Positions 10,227 through 20,770 of a stretch of DNA of 64,000 bases are shown here, piece after piece. The translations under genes and the position numbers were made by a program. Position 1 is the first letter of the stretch. Every line of letters starts with the position of its first letter. The DNA is from Hermatobates lingyangjiaoensis. Lineage: Eukaryota > Arthropoda > Insecta > Hemiptera > Hermatobatidae. The stretch is taken from the NCBI GenBank assembly GCA_026182355.1, contig JAPFBL010000243.1, positions 806,001 to 870,000 of the forward strand, written 5' to 3'. Under the pieces are notes generated by a model. The model did not search any database, had not been told where the DNA came from, and worked only from the letters and a program-made list of their open reading frames with translations.

Positions 10227-10654
10227 ACTGCCTCTAGCAGGTGAACTTTGCACTTCAAGAGTTTCAAAAGTCACTTGAGATTTGATGTAGTGAATTGTTG
10301 GTGTCCGAGGAATCAAATAATAACGGCATGTAATTAATTATTATCTAATGTTTAATTAATGAACTGGGTCACTAATGAATTGAATAGATGTATTTCTAGG
10401 AAAACTATTTCTACCACCCACTTACCTTTCTTAACGTTTACACATTTCTGTACTTTGTGTTAGTCACTCACATACATAGTTTATATATATATATATATGG
10501 TTATAGAAAATAAATATCTTTCATGATATGTTACAACCGAATTCATCCGCATTTTTTTTATTCAAAAACAGTTTGTTGAATTTAGTTGGTAAATAATTTT
10601 GAAAAAACTGGATATTTTTTTGATTTTAACAAGTATAATTATTCTAAGTTAGTG
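10227..10654. other. AT-rich gap with short (TA)n
   Basis: Contains a short TA run near 10480-10498. Nothing else recognised. Confidence 0.4.
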
Positions 10655-10935
10655 CAATCAGTTATTATGTGATATTTACTCATACTGGGGTAAAAAAGTT
10701 TAATGAAATGGTCTCCATATATAGAAGTTTAATAATATAAACAACGTGTTTCGAACACGTAGTGTTTCTTCTTCAAGCATAAAATCTTGTTCCACAGACA
10801 CCCATCCATGGTTTTATGCTTGAAGAAGAACACTACGGATTCGAAACGCGTTGTTTATATTATTAAACTTCTATATGTGGTTTAGAAATAGAAGACTATT
10901 TCATTAGCTTTGTTTACCCTACAATAAGTATGATT
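10655..10935. mobile_element. Family A fold-back with two motifs
   Basis: The left arm holds a minus-strand motif (about 10739-10788), the right arm a plus-strand motif (about 10813-10865). Both have TTGAAGA in place of CTGAAGA. GAAACGCGTTGTT is kept on the right, while the left has GAAACACGTTGTT, consistent with CpG decay. The arms are about 110 bp and the loop is under 30 bp. The outer end TGTGATATTTACTCATAC identifies family A. Confidence 0.65.
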
Positions 10936-11574
10936 ATTTGTTTTAAATAAATAAACATCTTAATGCTTAATCATGAAATCCATTTGTTTGTAATGTTCAG
11001 GCTCAGGTAGAGTTGTACTTCATTGTGGTCCCTGAAATAAATTCAGAAGGCGTTCTACTTTTATCCCATTTAAAAATCAACTCCTTTAAAGTTTAGCAGT
11101 TGTGTCATGTCGTTGTGATTTGAAGTGGAAAGGTTATAGAGAATAGTCATGAATAGTAAATTCGAAAAAACCATGAAATTCATGCTAAGCTCTACAATTT
11201 ATGTTTTCAGAATAATATTTTAGTAATGGTTAGCTGGTTACATTATTGATATATTTTTTTGTCATATTGACATATGTACATATGTCAATCATGGATGACT
11301 AATTGCATACCATGGTGCCCGAAATTACTATTTTGACCTCGTGGATGTCCTTTAGGCTTAAATGGATTTCTTGGGGTTTAAAGGTCTTTTTATTTCTTTT
11401 CAAATCAATATGTAAGATAAAGGTGAAGTGTACTAACGTTTTACTTTGTTTTCAGGTATGTCAGACCCAAGGGGACACCATTACTACTGTTCCATAGGTA
11501 TCATTTATTTATTTTTTCAATGTTATAACTATATAGAATACCTTAACAGTTTATAGTATACGATAAAAATCCGT
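10936..11574. other. Unassigned gap with a 22-bp palindrome
   Basis: TTGACATATG...CATATGTCAA near 11267-11288 is a perfect palindrome. No gene recognised. Confidence 0.4.
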
Positions 11575-12000
11575 AATTACGTAGTATTTATGTAGCACAC
11601 TTGGCAAAATGGATAATATAAAGTCTCCATATGAAATAAGTTGTTTTTGTTTTTTTTCTTTTTTGTTAAATAAAACTACGCGTTTGGAACACTTCGTATT
11701 CTTTGTCAGATAGACATCTACAATACAAATTACAAAATTAAAAGTTACAAAAATAAACTAGAATTATATACAATTGTATATTTCATTAGTTGAGCAATCC
11801 GTAAAAGTATGGTATTTGCCCCAGTACAATTGCCTATAATATCGGTTTATATTTGTAACTTTTAATTTTGTAATTTGTATTGTAGATGTTTACCTGAGGA
11901 AGACTATAAAGTGTTTGAAACGAGTGATTTGAGTTTAAAAGAATATTCTTTTGTGTGGGGACTTTATATATCCTTTTGCTCCAGTACACCATTTTGAGTA
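11575..12000. mobile_element. Family A fold-back, strongly decayed
   Basis: The left arm has an inverted GAACACTTCG/GTCAGATAGACATCTACAATAC block. The right arm reads GTATTGTAGATG, CTGAGGA, a damaged stem II, then TTTGAAACGAG. An AAAGTCTCC-like block on the left and GGGGACTTTATA on the right mark the arms. Neither motif has an intact stem III. Confidence 0.5.
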
Positions 12001-12087
12001 CATGTTGACTGACTGATTAAGATTACTGAAGACGATGGGGTCACACCTTCTGAGTGTTGGTAATGGACGAGTGCAGGATATGAATGT

Positions 12088-12396
12088 ATTTTATTTTATT
12101 TTTATTGTTTAACCGATCCCTTCGCAGGTGATAACATTAGCCGTTTACCGGATTTCTCTTTGATCGGCGATTCTACAGATTCTACATTGAGAGTTCTAAA
12201 TTTTGCCTAACTCAAGTTCATTTCGATTAGAGATGTTTAACAAGTACCTGACATCGTACAGGTTCGACCCCCAACTGCTTAATGTCCTTTCCGAGGGATG
12301 ACGTTCTCAGATTTATTCACCTCGAGCATGAAAAAATCGAGGGTCAGGTGGGGATCGTACCCGCGACTACGTTAACCACTGAGCTAACCTGACCCT
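12088..12396 (-). mobile_element. SINE family 1, near full length, with target duplication
   Basis: CAGGATATGAATGT (12074-12087) and CAGGATATGAACGT (12397-12410) flank the insert. On the minus strand the head reads GAGGGTCAGGTTAGCTCAGT (A-box-like) and then a B-box-like GGTACGATCCCC, so it is tRNA-derived. The body carries the GTACTTGTTAAACATCTC and CTTGAGTTAGGCAAAATTTA segments and ends GGGATCGGTTAAACAATA. About 310 bp. Confidence 0.8.
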
Positions 12397-12410
12397 CAGG
12401 ATATGAACGT

Positions 12411-12791
12411 ATCTAAAGCCTACAGTCATTTCCATTCAGCTGAATGCCTTTATATGTTCGCTTCAATAAACAGAAGTTATGTTGAATTCAAGAAGACCAG
12501 TTGCTGGATTTAAGCAACATTTTCATTATTTTAATTAAATTTTAAACAAAAAATTTACTTTTGCCTAAAGGCAGGCCAGAAGATGGCAATTGAATTCCTG
12601 CTTATATATAGAGAATGAACGAAATGTTATGGTTCTGAGGGTGAAAGCCATGAAAGATATGATAGCAGCATGTAAAAATATCATAGAAAACTTCATCCAA
12701 ACAGGGGTACTACTTTGGGGGAAAAAACTAAGGCTGTCATCTTTTGAGGATTTAAATATCCTTGTCAGAAGGGCATAGTAAAAGTTATTTG
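12411..12791. other. Gap with an unrecognised open frame
   Basis: A 62-codon plus-strand frame at 12590-12778 has coding-like composition (NVMVLRVKAMKDMIAACKNI within it), but I recognise no family. It could be a transposon scrap or an exon. Nothing else is visible. Confidence 0.3.
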
Positions 12792-12832
12792 TGACTGACG
12801 AAGATCGTTATTATTGTTATGAAAGTTTTTAG
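12792..12832 (+). ncRNA. Decayed family B hammerhead-like motif
   Basis: GACTGACGAAGATCG, an AT-rich broken stem II, then TATGAAAGTTTTTAG. The order matches family B but stem III and stem I pairing are lost. Confidence 0.3.
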
Positions 12833-12899
12833 CGAAAGATAATACATTTGTTCACTGTTTTAAAAGGTACTTGTATATTGTAAAAATGTAGGTTCTTAG

Positions 12900-13500
12900 A
12901 GATAGATATCGATGTTTTATAACAAGTGGGTGGGCCAAGGTAGCCTAGTGGCTCGCGTGCTAGGCTCTGCACTGGAGATGGATATCGTGTTTTATAACAA
13001 GTGGGTGGGACAAGGTAGCCTGGTGGCGTGCGTGCTAGGCTCTGCACTGGAGATAGATATCGATGTTTTATAACAAGTGGGTGGGCCAAGGTAGCCTAGT
13101 GGCGTGCGTGCTAGGCTCTGCACTGGAGATGGATATCGTGTTTTATAACAAGTGGGTGGGCCAAGGTAGCCTAGTGGCGTGCGTGCTAGGCTCTGCACTG
13201 GAGATAGATATCGATGTTTTATAACAAGTGGGTGGGCCAAGGTAGCCTAGTGGCGTGCGTGCTAGGCTCTGCACTGGAGATGGATATCGTGTTTTATAAC
13301 AAGTGGGTGGGACAAGGTAGCCTAGTGGCTCGCGTGCTAGGCTCTGCACTGGAGATGGATATCGTGTTTTATAACAAGTGGGTGGGACAAGGTAGCCTGG
13401 TGGCGTGCGTGCTAGGCTCTGCACTGGAGATAGATATCGATGTTTTATAACAAGTGGGTGGGCCAAGGTAGCCTAGTGGCGTGCGTGCTAGGCTCTGCAC
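12900..13500 (+). repeat. 75/76-bp tandem array made of a SINE head
   Basis: Eight units alternate between 75 and 76 bp (151-bp higher-order pair, GATATCGATG against GATATCGTG). Each unit contains AAGGTAGCCTAGTGGCGTGC and GTGCTAGGCTCTGCACTGG, an A-box-like tRNA-derived head. The last unit continues without a break into the rest of a SINE (13500 onward), so the array looks like amplification of the first part of that SINE plus its flank. Confidence 0.85.
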
Positions 13501-13690
13501 TGGTGGTCCTGGTTTCGATTCTCTCTCTGATCTTGGATTTTTCACAAAAAAAAAAAAAAGAAAAATTGAGCCCGTTGCCTCCCGGAGAGGGCGTTATGCT
13601 GTCGGTCCCGAGCCTGTACCATGCCAGGTACTCATTAAAAAACTCTACCTTCAAAAATTCAGGATTCCTGATGTAGAGTCATTAGGAAGA
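13500..13690 (+). mobile_element. SINE body continuing from the array
   Basis: TGGTCCTGGTTTCGATTCTC supplies a B-box-like motif. Then come an oligo-A run, CCTCCCGGAGAGGGCG, and the segment GTCGGTCCCGAGCCTGTACC...GGTACTCATTAAA shared with other SINEs here. The head differs from families 1 and 2, so this is a third subfamily. Confidence 0.7.
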
Positions 13691-14389
13691 AGCATTATTC
13701 TCTTTAGCTATCAGTGTCATTTGTCTTCGTTTTATCCTTTTTTTCTTTTTTGTAAGAATTACTTGTTTTTATAAAATTCAATTGGCCATTGCTTAGTAAT
13801 AAATTGAAATCTGTTTTTCTTACGTTACGTTTAAATAACAGTTTACCGATTTTCATTGCACTGATAAATTTTATAACTGAATAATTTATTTTATTTTTTG
13901 ATTCATAAACATGCATTTCTAATATAAAATTTGATTTATTATTCTCACAAGTTATAATCTTTTTATCAAGTTTTTAAAGGGAATGCTACTGGAAATGACA
14001 CTTGGCTTGAAATAATCAATTGTGCTTTTCGTTATACGTGAATTAAATTATATAAAAAATGTATTTCAATTTGTTGGGGAATAACATTTTTATATGACGG
14101 AAAAGTATGGTTTTTTCTGATTATCAGTGACTTTATAGTAAAGTTGAATGTAGACCATTTCAAACTGTTTTGTGGTGAAGAGTAAAGTTTCATATGTAAG
14201 TTCTGTATTTGATGTATGTCTGAATGACATATCTTTGCTGTAGAGTGTTATGGATGTGTAGAAATAAATAAATAAATCCACATCTACAATCTGATGGTCA
14301 TATTAAAACATTTTTTTTTTGCTACAAGTCTTTAGTTTAAAATTAAAGTTATGTAAGAAGCAGTCATGCTAGGAATGTGCAATGTTTAA
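13691..14389. other. AT-rich gap
   Basis: No gene, repeat or RNA recognised. Confidence 0.4.
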
Positions 14390-15060
14390 AAGTCAGGCAC
14401 GGGAAGTAATTCCTTTGAACACATGTTGCTTGGCCCGTGAAATTATCCCGTGATGCGATAAAGTCATTATTTAAATACCTCCAGGTGGAATGTCGGCCAA
14501 AAATTAATCTCACTGCCTATTTTCTTTCATCATTAAGTATTTAACTATATATTTTTTTTTAATTTCCTTCATTGTTTACTGTCATTCAATAAATTTATGA
14601 GTCTTTTAAAGCACGAAAAAGCTAAATTTAAAAATAATGCTATCTGATTAAACACCTTTAATGAACTAATGAATGAGTCATTTTTCGCGTGGCCATTCAA
14701 GTTTTTCCTCTACACTGTGCCTCTTATCTAAGGATCAATGTAGTTTTATAGGTAGTGTTTAAACTAATATTTATTTCGTCTTAATTAATTTTCGCGTGTT
14801 GAATTATAATTTTAATTTAAATGTAACAAGAAGATTGTTATCCGTTTTTGAATGGAAATCAAAGTAGATGAGATGGTCAAATCGGGATCACGATATCGCA
14901 CAAATCGAAGGGGTTTTCGGCCGGCGGCGCGCTCTGAAGCCCATCTTGTCGTCCAAACAGCTGATTGCTATTGATATTCTGTCACTCAATACTGTCTATT
15001 CATTAAAACCATCTCAACTTCTCCTACTCACAGAGCAAATAAACCCGAACATAATACTGA
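14390..15060. promoter_or_regulatory. Higher-complexity block, possible conserved non-coding element
   Basis: This stretch is free of recognised repeats. It holds several sites that recur in animal enhancers: TCF-like CCTTTGAAC, E-boxes (CACATG, CAGGTG, CAGCTG), GATA-like GCGATAAAG. A CpG-rich patch lies at 14900-14950 (GGCCGGCGGCGCGC). A 65-codon frame starts at 14868 without recognisable homology. Enhancer, promoter or exon are all possible; the call is inference from composition. Confidence 0.25.
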
Positions 15061-15509
15061 CGTAGCACAGGCTCAGAGCAGACTTGATTTTCGCCTCTCC
15101 TCTTTTTTTTTTTACTCGTACGAAATGATTTTTCTGTTTCCGGTCAAAAAAAAATCTATAGTGGTCTACATTCCGCTTTACTATACATATCATCAAATAG
15201 TTATTTACATACTATTAAAGCCATTGAAAGTTTTACTTTATGGTCGACAAGTAGCCTATTGAGCCTTCCTTATTAATTTCAAAACAATATGCAACATTTT
15301 TGTACAGTTTTGAACCTTAAAAAAGTGTAGTCGAAAACAACTTCATGTATTTTAAAAAAACTATACATTGAGCTTAGTTTGGATTTAAAAAACAAAAACA
15401 CTTTATCGGAAAAAATAGTAAACCTTCTGATAAATTTATTTAATTGAATGCCAGGCTGATACTACTTTTTTTAAAATATAAAAATTTACTTATTTATACT
15501 TATATATTT
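15061..15509. other. AT-rich gap
   Basis: Nothing recognised apart from homopolymer runs. Confidence 0.4.
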
Positions 15510-15569
15510 ATTGATAAAAGTATAAACCGTGGAATAGAAACAAAGTCTATCGAGTCCCGATAAACTTTA

Positions 15570-15621
<52 letters not shown>

Positions 15622-15800
15622 ACACATGAAAGAGAAAAAACAAATAAAGACACACACAAAAGACTCACAACGATATTTCGACAGTCGTCGTCATCGGGTA
15701 GAAGTAGTCCCTTTGAGTAGCTGAAGCTAACTGAGTGGTAGGCCGAATGCAAACGAACACGCACGCACTCTGCCGGCCGCCCTAGGTAAGCTACTAACTA
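15510..15800 (-). mobile_element. PLE terminal repeat, family C, next to (TA)n
   Basis: A family E-like end (TTGATAAAAGTATAAACC, 15510) and a (TA)n tract (15575-15617) precede, on the plus strand, the inverted family C block. On the minus strand the order is PLE C-terminal coding fragment (16094-15915), about 200 bp of untranslated sequence, the ribozyme-like motif (15709-15662), then (TA)n. The same order recurs at 21.5-20.95 kb, so this is a true element 3' end and not a chance join. Confidence 0.6.
15662..15709 (-). ncRNA. Hammerhead-like motif, family C
   Basis: On the minus strand: outer stem I GACT/AGTC, CCGATGA (second core base C instead of T), one extra C, stem II GAC/GTC, GAA, palindrome ATAT, C. 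The core substitution would be expected to harm activity. Confidence 0.5.
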
Positions 15801-15914
15801 CAGAGAGAAAAATAACTAAAAAGAACAAATAAAAGCAAATAAAAATAACAGAAGGAGAAGAATAGTAAATGAAGCAATAAACAAATTAAAAAAAATAAAA
15901 AAAAAATAATTAAA

Positions 15915-16094
15915 TTAACGGTACAAGTTAAGGCCAGGAGGAGAGGCAGCTTTGAGAAGACAGATAATTGCCTCCTCTGAAGCTCTTAAAGTAACCCGAG
16001 AAGACGGAACAGGGATATGATTAAGGACTTGGACCCGGAAGCAGTGATTAAAATCCAGTCCATGGGAATTAGAGTGGATAGCAATAGGGATACA
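15915..16094 (-). pseudogene. PLE C-terminal coding fragment
   Basis: On the minus strand the frame reads IAIHSNSHGLDFNHCFRVQ, then VTLRASEEAIICLL and SPPGLNLYR before the stop at 15915-15917. The fragment at 21.3-21.5 kb has the same frame with conservative changes, both ending in the same five residues plus stop. The similarity of two independent copies at the protein level shows former coding function. Position (just upstream of a family C terminal repeat) and the paired N-terminal fragments nearby indicate the C-terminal end of a PLE protein, after the reverse transcriptase and in or beyond any endonuclease domain. The assignment to PLE is inference. Upstream the reading runs into a (TA)n-centred cruciform at 16111. 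Confidence 0.55.
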
Positions 16095-16110
16095 CCAATT
16101 ACACCAATAC

Positions 16111-16124
16111 GCCAGTATACACCA

Positions 16125-16171
<47 letters not shown>

Positions 16172-16185
16172 TGGTGTATACTGGC
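16111..16185. repeat. 75-bp perfect palindrome centred on (TA)n
   Basis: GCCAGTATACACCAAT followed by (AT)n is mirrored by (AT)n and ATTGGTGTATACTGGC. Each arm encodes, outward in, the PLE residues PVYTN and then alternating I and Y codons. It is a head-to-head join of two PLE N-terminal ends at the (TA)n tract. Confidence 0.85.
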
Positions 16186-16214
16186 AGCAAGTCTTCTTTT
16201 AAACAAGTGTTGTT
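16170..16214 (-). pseudogene. PLE N-terminal scrap, minus strand
   Basis: On the minus strand the codons read NNTCLKEDLLPVYTN and then enter (TA)n, matching the fragments at 20.57 and 20.94 kb. Confidence 0.6.
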
Positions 16215-16300
16215 TATTTGCCTACAAGGCAAATAGAACATCTTTCTAAGAGGATTCTTAATGCTGAAGCCGCTGTCCTTTTTAACAACACTTATATATA
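16215..16300 (+). pseudogene. PLE N-terminal scrap, plus strand
   Basis: The frame reads TRQIEHLSKRILNAEAAVLF and NNT, then AT repeats. It matches the RRLVRRIES...NAETAVNF segment at 20.45 kb and the minus-strand fragment at 33.4 kb. It lies head to head with the scrap at 16170-16214. The microsatellite begins earlier here (after NNT) than in the copies that end LLP-YTN. Confidence 0.6.
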
Positions 16301-16359
16301 TATATACAAACCCTTACGTAAACATGTTTCATTGAAAGACATATATATATGTCTAGAAA

Positions 16360-16540
16360 GACTAAGATATTTCAACCGTAACAAGCAGTCTTCGTCAGAG
16401 GCAAAAAAGTTGGATTTTTGACTCTGACGAAGACCGCTTGTTACGTTGAATGATCTTAGTCCTGTTTTCCCATTTCATATTGTGGTTTGATCATTTATTG
16501 TTATTTCAAGTGTTCATGTGGAATCTTTGTATAACTATAT
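16360..16540. mobile_element. Family B fold-back
   Basis: The minus-strand motif (16360-16401) and plus-strand motif (16420-16461) lie back to back with under 20 bp between them. The plus copy has CTGACGA (16424-16430) but GAATGATCT in place of GAAAGATCT. The minus copy has GAAATATCT. The usual family B tail (containing TTGTGGTTTGATCAT) follows to 16540. Confidence 0.6.
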
Positions 16541-17450
16541 ATATATATTGATGAAAGTATCGATCGTGAAGTAGAACATAATATTTTTATCAGGTCATTT
16601 CAGGTTCAAATTAACTAACTGAACTTTATGTTATATTATTTATGTTCTATAAAATTGACTTGATACGGCAAAACTTTTTAATTAGGAGAAAATATATAAT
16701 TGTATTATTTTCTTTAAAAATAAGTAATATTGTACAAAAAGTATAATTAAAGCATGGAATACACTGTGGAACAACTGGTAATAAAACAAGAAAATAAAAA
16801 AAAAAGTCATTCAAATCAATTTAATTCAAAAATATATGTTACTGTATTTGAAAAGTACATAATCGGACAAGGAACAATGCCTATTTGTTATTACTAGAAG
16901 CACTCGTTGAGTATTGCTAACCATATCTCTAACTTGATTATTATTTATGAGCCATGGTCAAATGCGTTGTCGAATACTTATTTTAATTCTGAGAATTTAT
17001 TTTTCTGTAAAAACTAATAGGTTTTAATCTAATTCATGCTAACAGTTCTGTAATGGTTTATATAAGTGCATGTAACAAACGAGGCTCTTCCACATGTCTA
17101 GTAAAGCTCTTCTTTATTATACTTTATAAACATTTTTATTTAATTTATACTAAAATGAAAAAAAATAATATAGAATTGGAAGAATATTTATTTATAAACT
17201 TTATATTAAAATGACTATACATTTTCCTGAGCAGAGGGAAACTAGCATTGAATTAATTTTCTGTAATTATTTTTTTTTAAAAATAATTTTAATTTAAAAG
17301 TATATTTATATAGCAGCATAGTAGTTGATTGTTTCTATGCTGTTTAACAGTCAATTTTTTCTCACAAGCAGAAAAATCATACAAAACAAATATGTTTATC
17401 AGATGTCAATTCTGACTATTAAAGGTATTTAAATTCCTTTCTTTGGTTCT
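16541..17450. other. AT-rich gap
   Basis: Starts with a scrap of the family E end (TTGATGAAAGTATCGATC, about 16549). Otherwise nothing recognised. Confidence 0.4.
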
Positions 17451-17454
17451 TGAC

Positions 17455-18590
17455 ATGATGAAGATATTAGTGGTACAGTACCGTGCCATGAAGTCTCGAC
17501 ATGGTGTCGATATCCGTGGCCCAGTACCGTGCCATGAAGTCTCGGTAGGGTTTAGATATCAGTGGCACAGTACTGTGTCATCAAGTCTCAGTAGAGTGTT
17601 GATATCCGTGCCACAATGCCGTACCATGAAGTCTTGGTATGGTGTCGATATCCGTGCCACAGTACTGTGGCATGAAGTCTCAGCAGGGTGTTGATATCCG
17701 TGGCACTGTACCATGTCATGAAGTCTCTGTAGTGTGTTGATATCCATGGCACAATACCGTGCCATGAAATCTTGGTATGGTGTCGATATCCGTGCAACAG
17801 TACTGTGCCATGAAGTCTCAGTAGGGTGTTGATATCCGTGGAACAGTACCGTGCCATGAAGTCTCAGCAGGGTTTTGATATCCGTGGCACAATACCGTGC
17901 CATGAAGTCTTGGTATGATGTCGATATCCGTGCCACAATGCCGTACCATGAAGTCTTGGTATGGTGTCGATATCCGTGCCACAGTACTGTGGCATGAAGT
18001 CTCAGCAATGTGTTGATATCCGTGGCACTGTACCATGTCATGAAGTCTCTGTAGGGTGTTGATATCCATGGCACAATACCGTGCCATGAAATCTTGGTAT
18101 GGTGTCGATATCCGTGCCACAGTACTGTGCCATGAAGTCTCAGTAGGGTGTTGATATCCGTGGAACAGTACCGTGCCATGAAGTCTCAGCAGGGTGTTGA
18201 TATCCGTGGCACAATACCGTGCCATGAAGTCTTGGTATGGTGTCGATATCCGTGCCACAGTACTGTGCCATGAAGTCTCAGTAGGGTGTTGATATCCGTG
18301 GAATAGTACCGTGCCATGAAGTCTCAACAGGGTGTTGATATCCGTGGCACTGTACCGTGTCATGAAGTCTCAGTAGTGTGTTGATATCCGTGGCAAAGTA
18401 CCGTGCCATGAAGTTCCGGTATTGTAGATATCCATGGTTCAGTATCGCGCTATGAAGTCTAAGTAGAGTGTCGATATCCGTGGCACAACACCGTGCCATG
18501 AAGTCTTGCTATGGTGTCGATATCCGTGGCACAGTACCGTGCCATGAAGTCTTGGTATGGTTTTCAATCCATGGCACACTACGGGAATAG
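17455..18590. repeat. 46-bp satellite with 7-unit higher-order repeat
   Basis: About 24 units, each holding GCCATGAAGTCT and GATATCCGTGG. Some junctions form the perfect palindrome GGCACAGTACTGTGCC; most vary by one base. Variants recur in a fixed order at 322 bp (7 x 46), for example the GTCATGAAGTCTCTGTAG variant at 17712 and 18034. Long open frames on the minus strand simply follow from the few stop codons in the unit; I see no sign of a gene. Confidence 0.85.
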
Positions 18591-19719
18591 CTAATTCAGC
18601 ACTAAGTTATTACATAATTCTTATATGTCTCATATGAGATGTTAATAACTTTCGATATAAAAATTAAATAACAATACTTAATTGTTAATGAATCATATTT
18701 CTCATTTTATACGAATAAGGAAATTATAAGTCGTTATAATAATAGTAATAAATGATAATAACTTATAATGTATATTATAATTTATTATTATCATTATAAA
18801 TAAATGATGGTAATAATATTATCAGTTAAAATAAGAAATTATAAGTGGTATAATGTATTTTTCGTTTATGATATATAAAATGAAAGAATGAGGCATGGAG
18901 ACGTATAAGTAATGTGTAAGGCAGCTCTAAAAATATTATAGGACTCTATGGAGCGAGAGGAGACCTTTTAGTTATTAGGTATTGAGCTCAGTTTTCACAG
19001 TAGCTTTTGTCATCCAGTTAGATAGGACAGACATTTTTTTTTTTTTTTTTGGAAAGACAATTTCCTTAGCTTGATTCTTTGTATTTTTTAAGAAGAAGGC
19101 AACAAAACGAAATAAGGAGTGGTTGAATGAAGCCTGGTGGGAGAAGAGCTAGTCATTCTATAAAAAAAAAAAAAACTACAAAGAGAAAAGTCTGAAATGA
19201 TAAGGTTTTGTATGGCGTTTCTTTTTTATAACAGAGAAGGAAGGCAATATCGATCTGTTCGGGTAAAGCCCAATTGGGGAATGAAATATTGAAATATAAA
19301 AGTGCTTTTACTGAAGTGTGCAAAATGACTTTATTTACAGAAATTCGATGGTACCGGAAGGGGGGCAGGGGAGGGGGGGGGAAACGGATAATCAAAAGAA
19401 AGCAGGTGATAATGAAGCGTGAAAAAGGCAAGGGAGGTGTCACTATGGGGGAGCAGGCTGTTTTTATCAACGTTGTTCGGACCCCAATCTCGGGATAACA
19501 CTCCGGTTTGACCTTCAAACATTCTGAATATATTCCTTGGGTGAATATTTTAAAGTTCTTAACAATTTCAGTTAAAACTTTATTGATCATAGTACACTTT
19601 TATTCGCCTGGATTGACATTTAACTTGGCGTCATGTCCATTCGATCTCTTTTGTGTCAAATCTATCCTCTAACTTTAAACAAATATAGTGAGCTTAATCA
19701 TGTCCTCCTTCATTAGTCC
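18591..19719. other. AT-rich gap with simple runs
   Basis: 18600-18850 is dominated by TTATAAT-type sequence. A poly-T run lies near 19036 and a G-run near 19372-19382. Open frames here are low-complexity and unrecognised. Confidence 0.4.
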
Positions 19720-19800
19720 CTCGTATTTCCGTACTAATAGAGACCGAAACATGCCTGGAAACAGAAAAGTCCGGAAATTGGTAACACTGGTAAATGGTTG
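19720..19800 (+). mobile_element. Decayed PLE terminal repeat, family H (left copy)
   Basis: AGAGACCGAAACATGCC and the downstream segment with ACAGAAA...TTGG match the better copy at 20724-20790. The core upstream (ACTAATAGAG) is degenerate. Confidence 0.4.
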
Positions 19801-19996
19801 ACAGCATGTCAGGATGTACCATATACATAACCTCACTAACACTTTCTAGAAGGACTAGGTTATCATGTACTTTAGCACGCTTAGGCTACTCGGTCTCGCT
19901 CTGCCCGCATTGTGAATTACCAATATCCGGATGAATGCTATTCGGAAGAAAATAAGCACGGAAGCTTGATGGTCGAGTGTATTTTATTATGTTTTA

Positions 19997-20001
<5 letters not shown>

Positions 20002-20043
<42 letters not shown>
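20002..20043. repeat. (TA)n microsatellite
   Basis: Perfect TA run inside the family H element. ATT/TTA trinucleotide runs follow at about 20078-20097 and 20207-20245. Confidence 0.9.
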
Positions 20044-20046
<3 letters not shown>

Positions 20047-20403
20047 CGCAATCAAAACGTTTTCTTTTTTTTATATTTATTATTATTATTATTATTATTC
20101 TTTTCTTTATTTTCTAACTAACTATACCTTTCCTATTAATTCTTACTCTCTTTCAACTCTTTATTTAAAAATAAAGTCTTTTCTAGTTTACTATTAATCT
20201 TAATTATTATTATTATTAACATTATTATTATTATTATTATTATTAATTTTCTTAATCTATTTATTCTCGATTAGTCCATTTATACCGTTGACCTTTCAAC
20301 TCTTTTATTCTAACCGCTTGTTTCTTGTTCATTATTGACCTTTGACCTTCTCTTTATATTAACCTGTACTATCCTTTTAATCTATTTATAGCAATGACTA
20401 GGC

Positions 20404-20591
20404 ATGAGTCATCGATTTAACATGTCACTTGGCCAACTCCTTTTCCAGTTGAACCCTGTTAGCAGGAGGTTAGTTCGTAGGATCGAATCTCTCAGTCTCA
20501 AGATCGTGAATGCCGAGACTGCGGTTAATTTTAATGATACTTGTTTAAAAGAGGATCTGCTGCCTATTTATACCAATATATATATATATAT
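20404..20591 (+). pseudogene. PLE N-terminal fragment ending in (TA)n
   Basis: The likely start is ATG at 20422 (MSLGQLLFQLNPVSRRLVRR), because the fragment at 33.4 kb begins at the same residue (MSVGQLLHEITP). The following frame has NAETAVNFNDTCLKEDLLP and YTN and then repeats of I and Y codons from the microsatellite. A basic, leucine-rich start with A..F...C....LLP.Y/F is typical of the N-terminal end of PLE proteins. Reverse transcriptase and endonuclease regions are absent. A family H terminal repeat lies on each side (19720, 20724), so the whole could be an internally deleted element. Confidence 0.6.
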
Positions 20592-20723
20592 TGTCACTAC
20601 CTGCTGATAACTTCTGTTGTCATGTTTACGTGCTGTTGACTTTGCGAATAGTTTATTTGAGTTTTTTTCAGTTTAAAATTATATTCGTTTTTAAGTAAAT
20701 TGTGGAACTACGATTCTAAATAA

Positions 20724-20770
20724 CATCCTTGATAATGGTCGACAAAGACCGAAACATGTCGATATACAGA
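20724..20770 (+). ncRNA. Hammerhead-like motif, family H
   Basis: TTGATAA in the core position (two changes from CTGATGA), one extra T, stem II GGTC/GACC with loop GACAAA, GAA, palindrome ACATGT, C. It would cut after GTC, the preferred triplet, but the core changes make activity doubtful. Confidence 0.45.

Noticed and set aside
12829..13466. Several repeat-rich open frames on both strands
   Set aside because: All are read-through of the 75/76-bp SINE-head array.
17559..18363. Overlapping minus-strand open frames of up to 206 codons
   Set aside because: They lie wholly inside the 46-bp satellite and repeat with it; a unit with few stops explains them.
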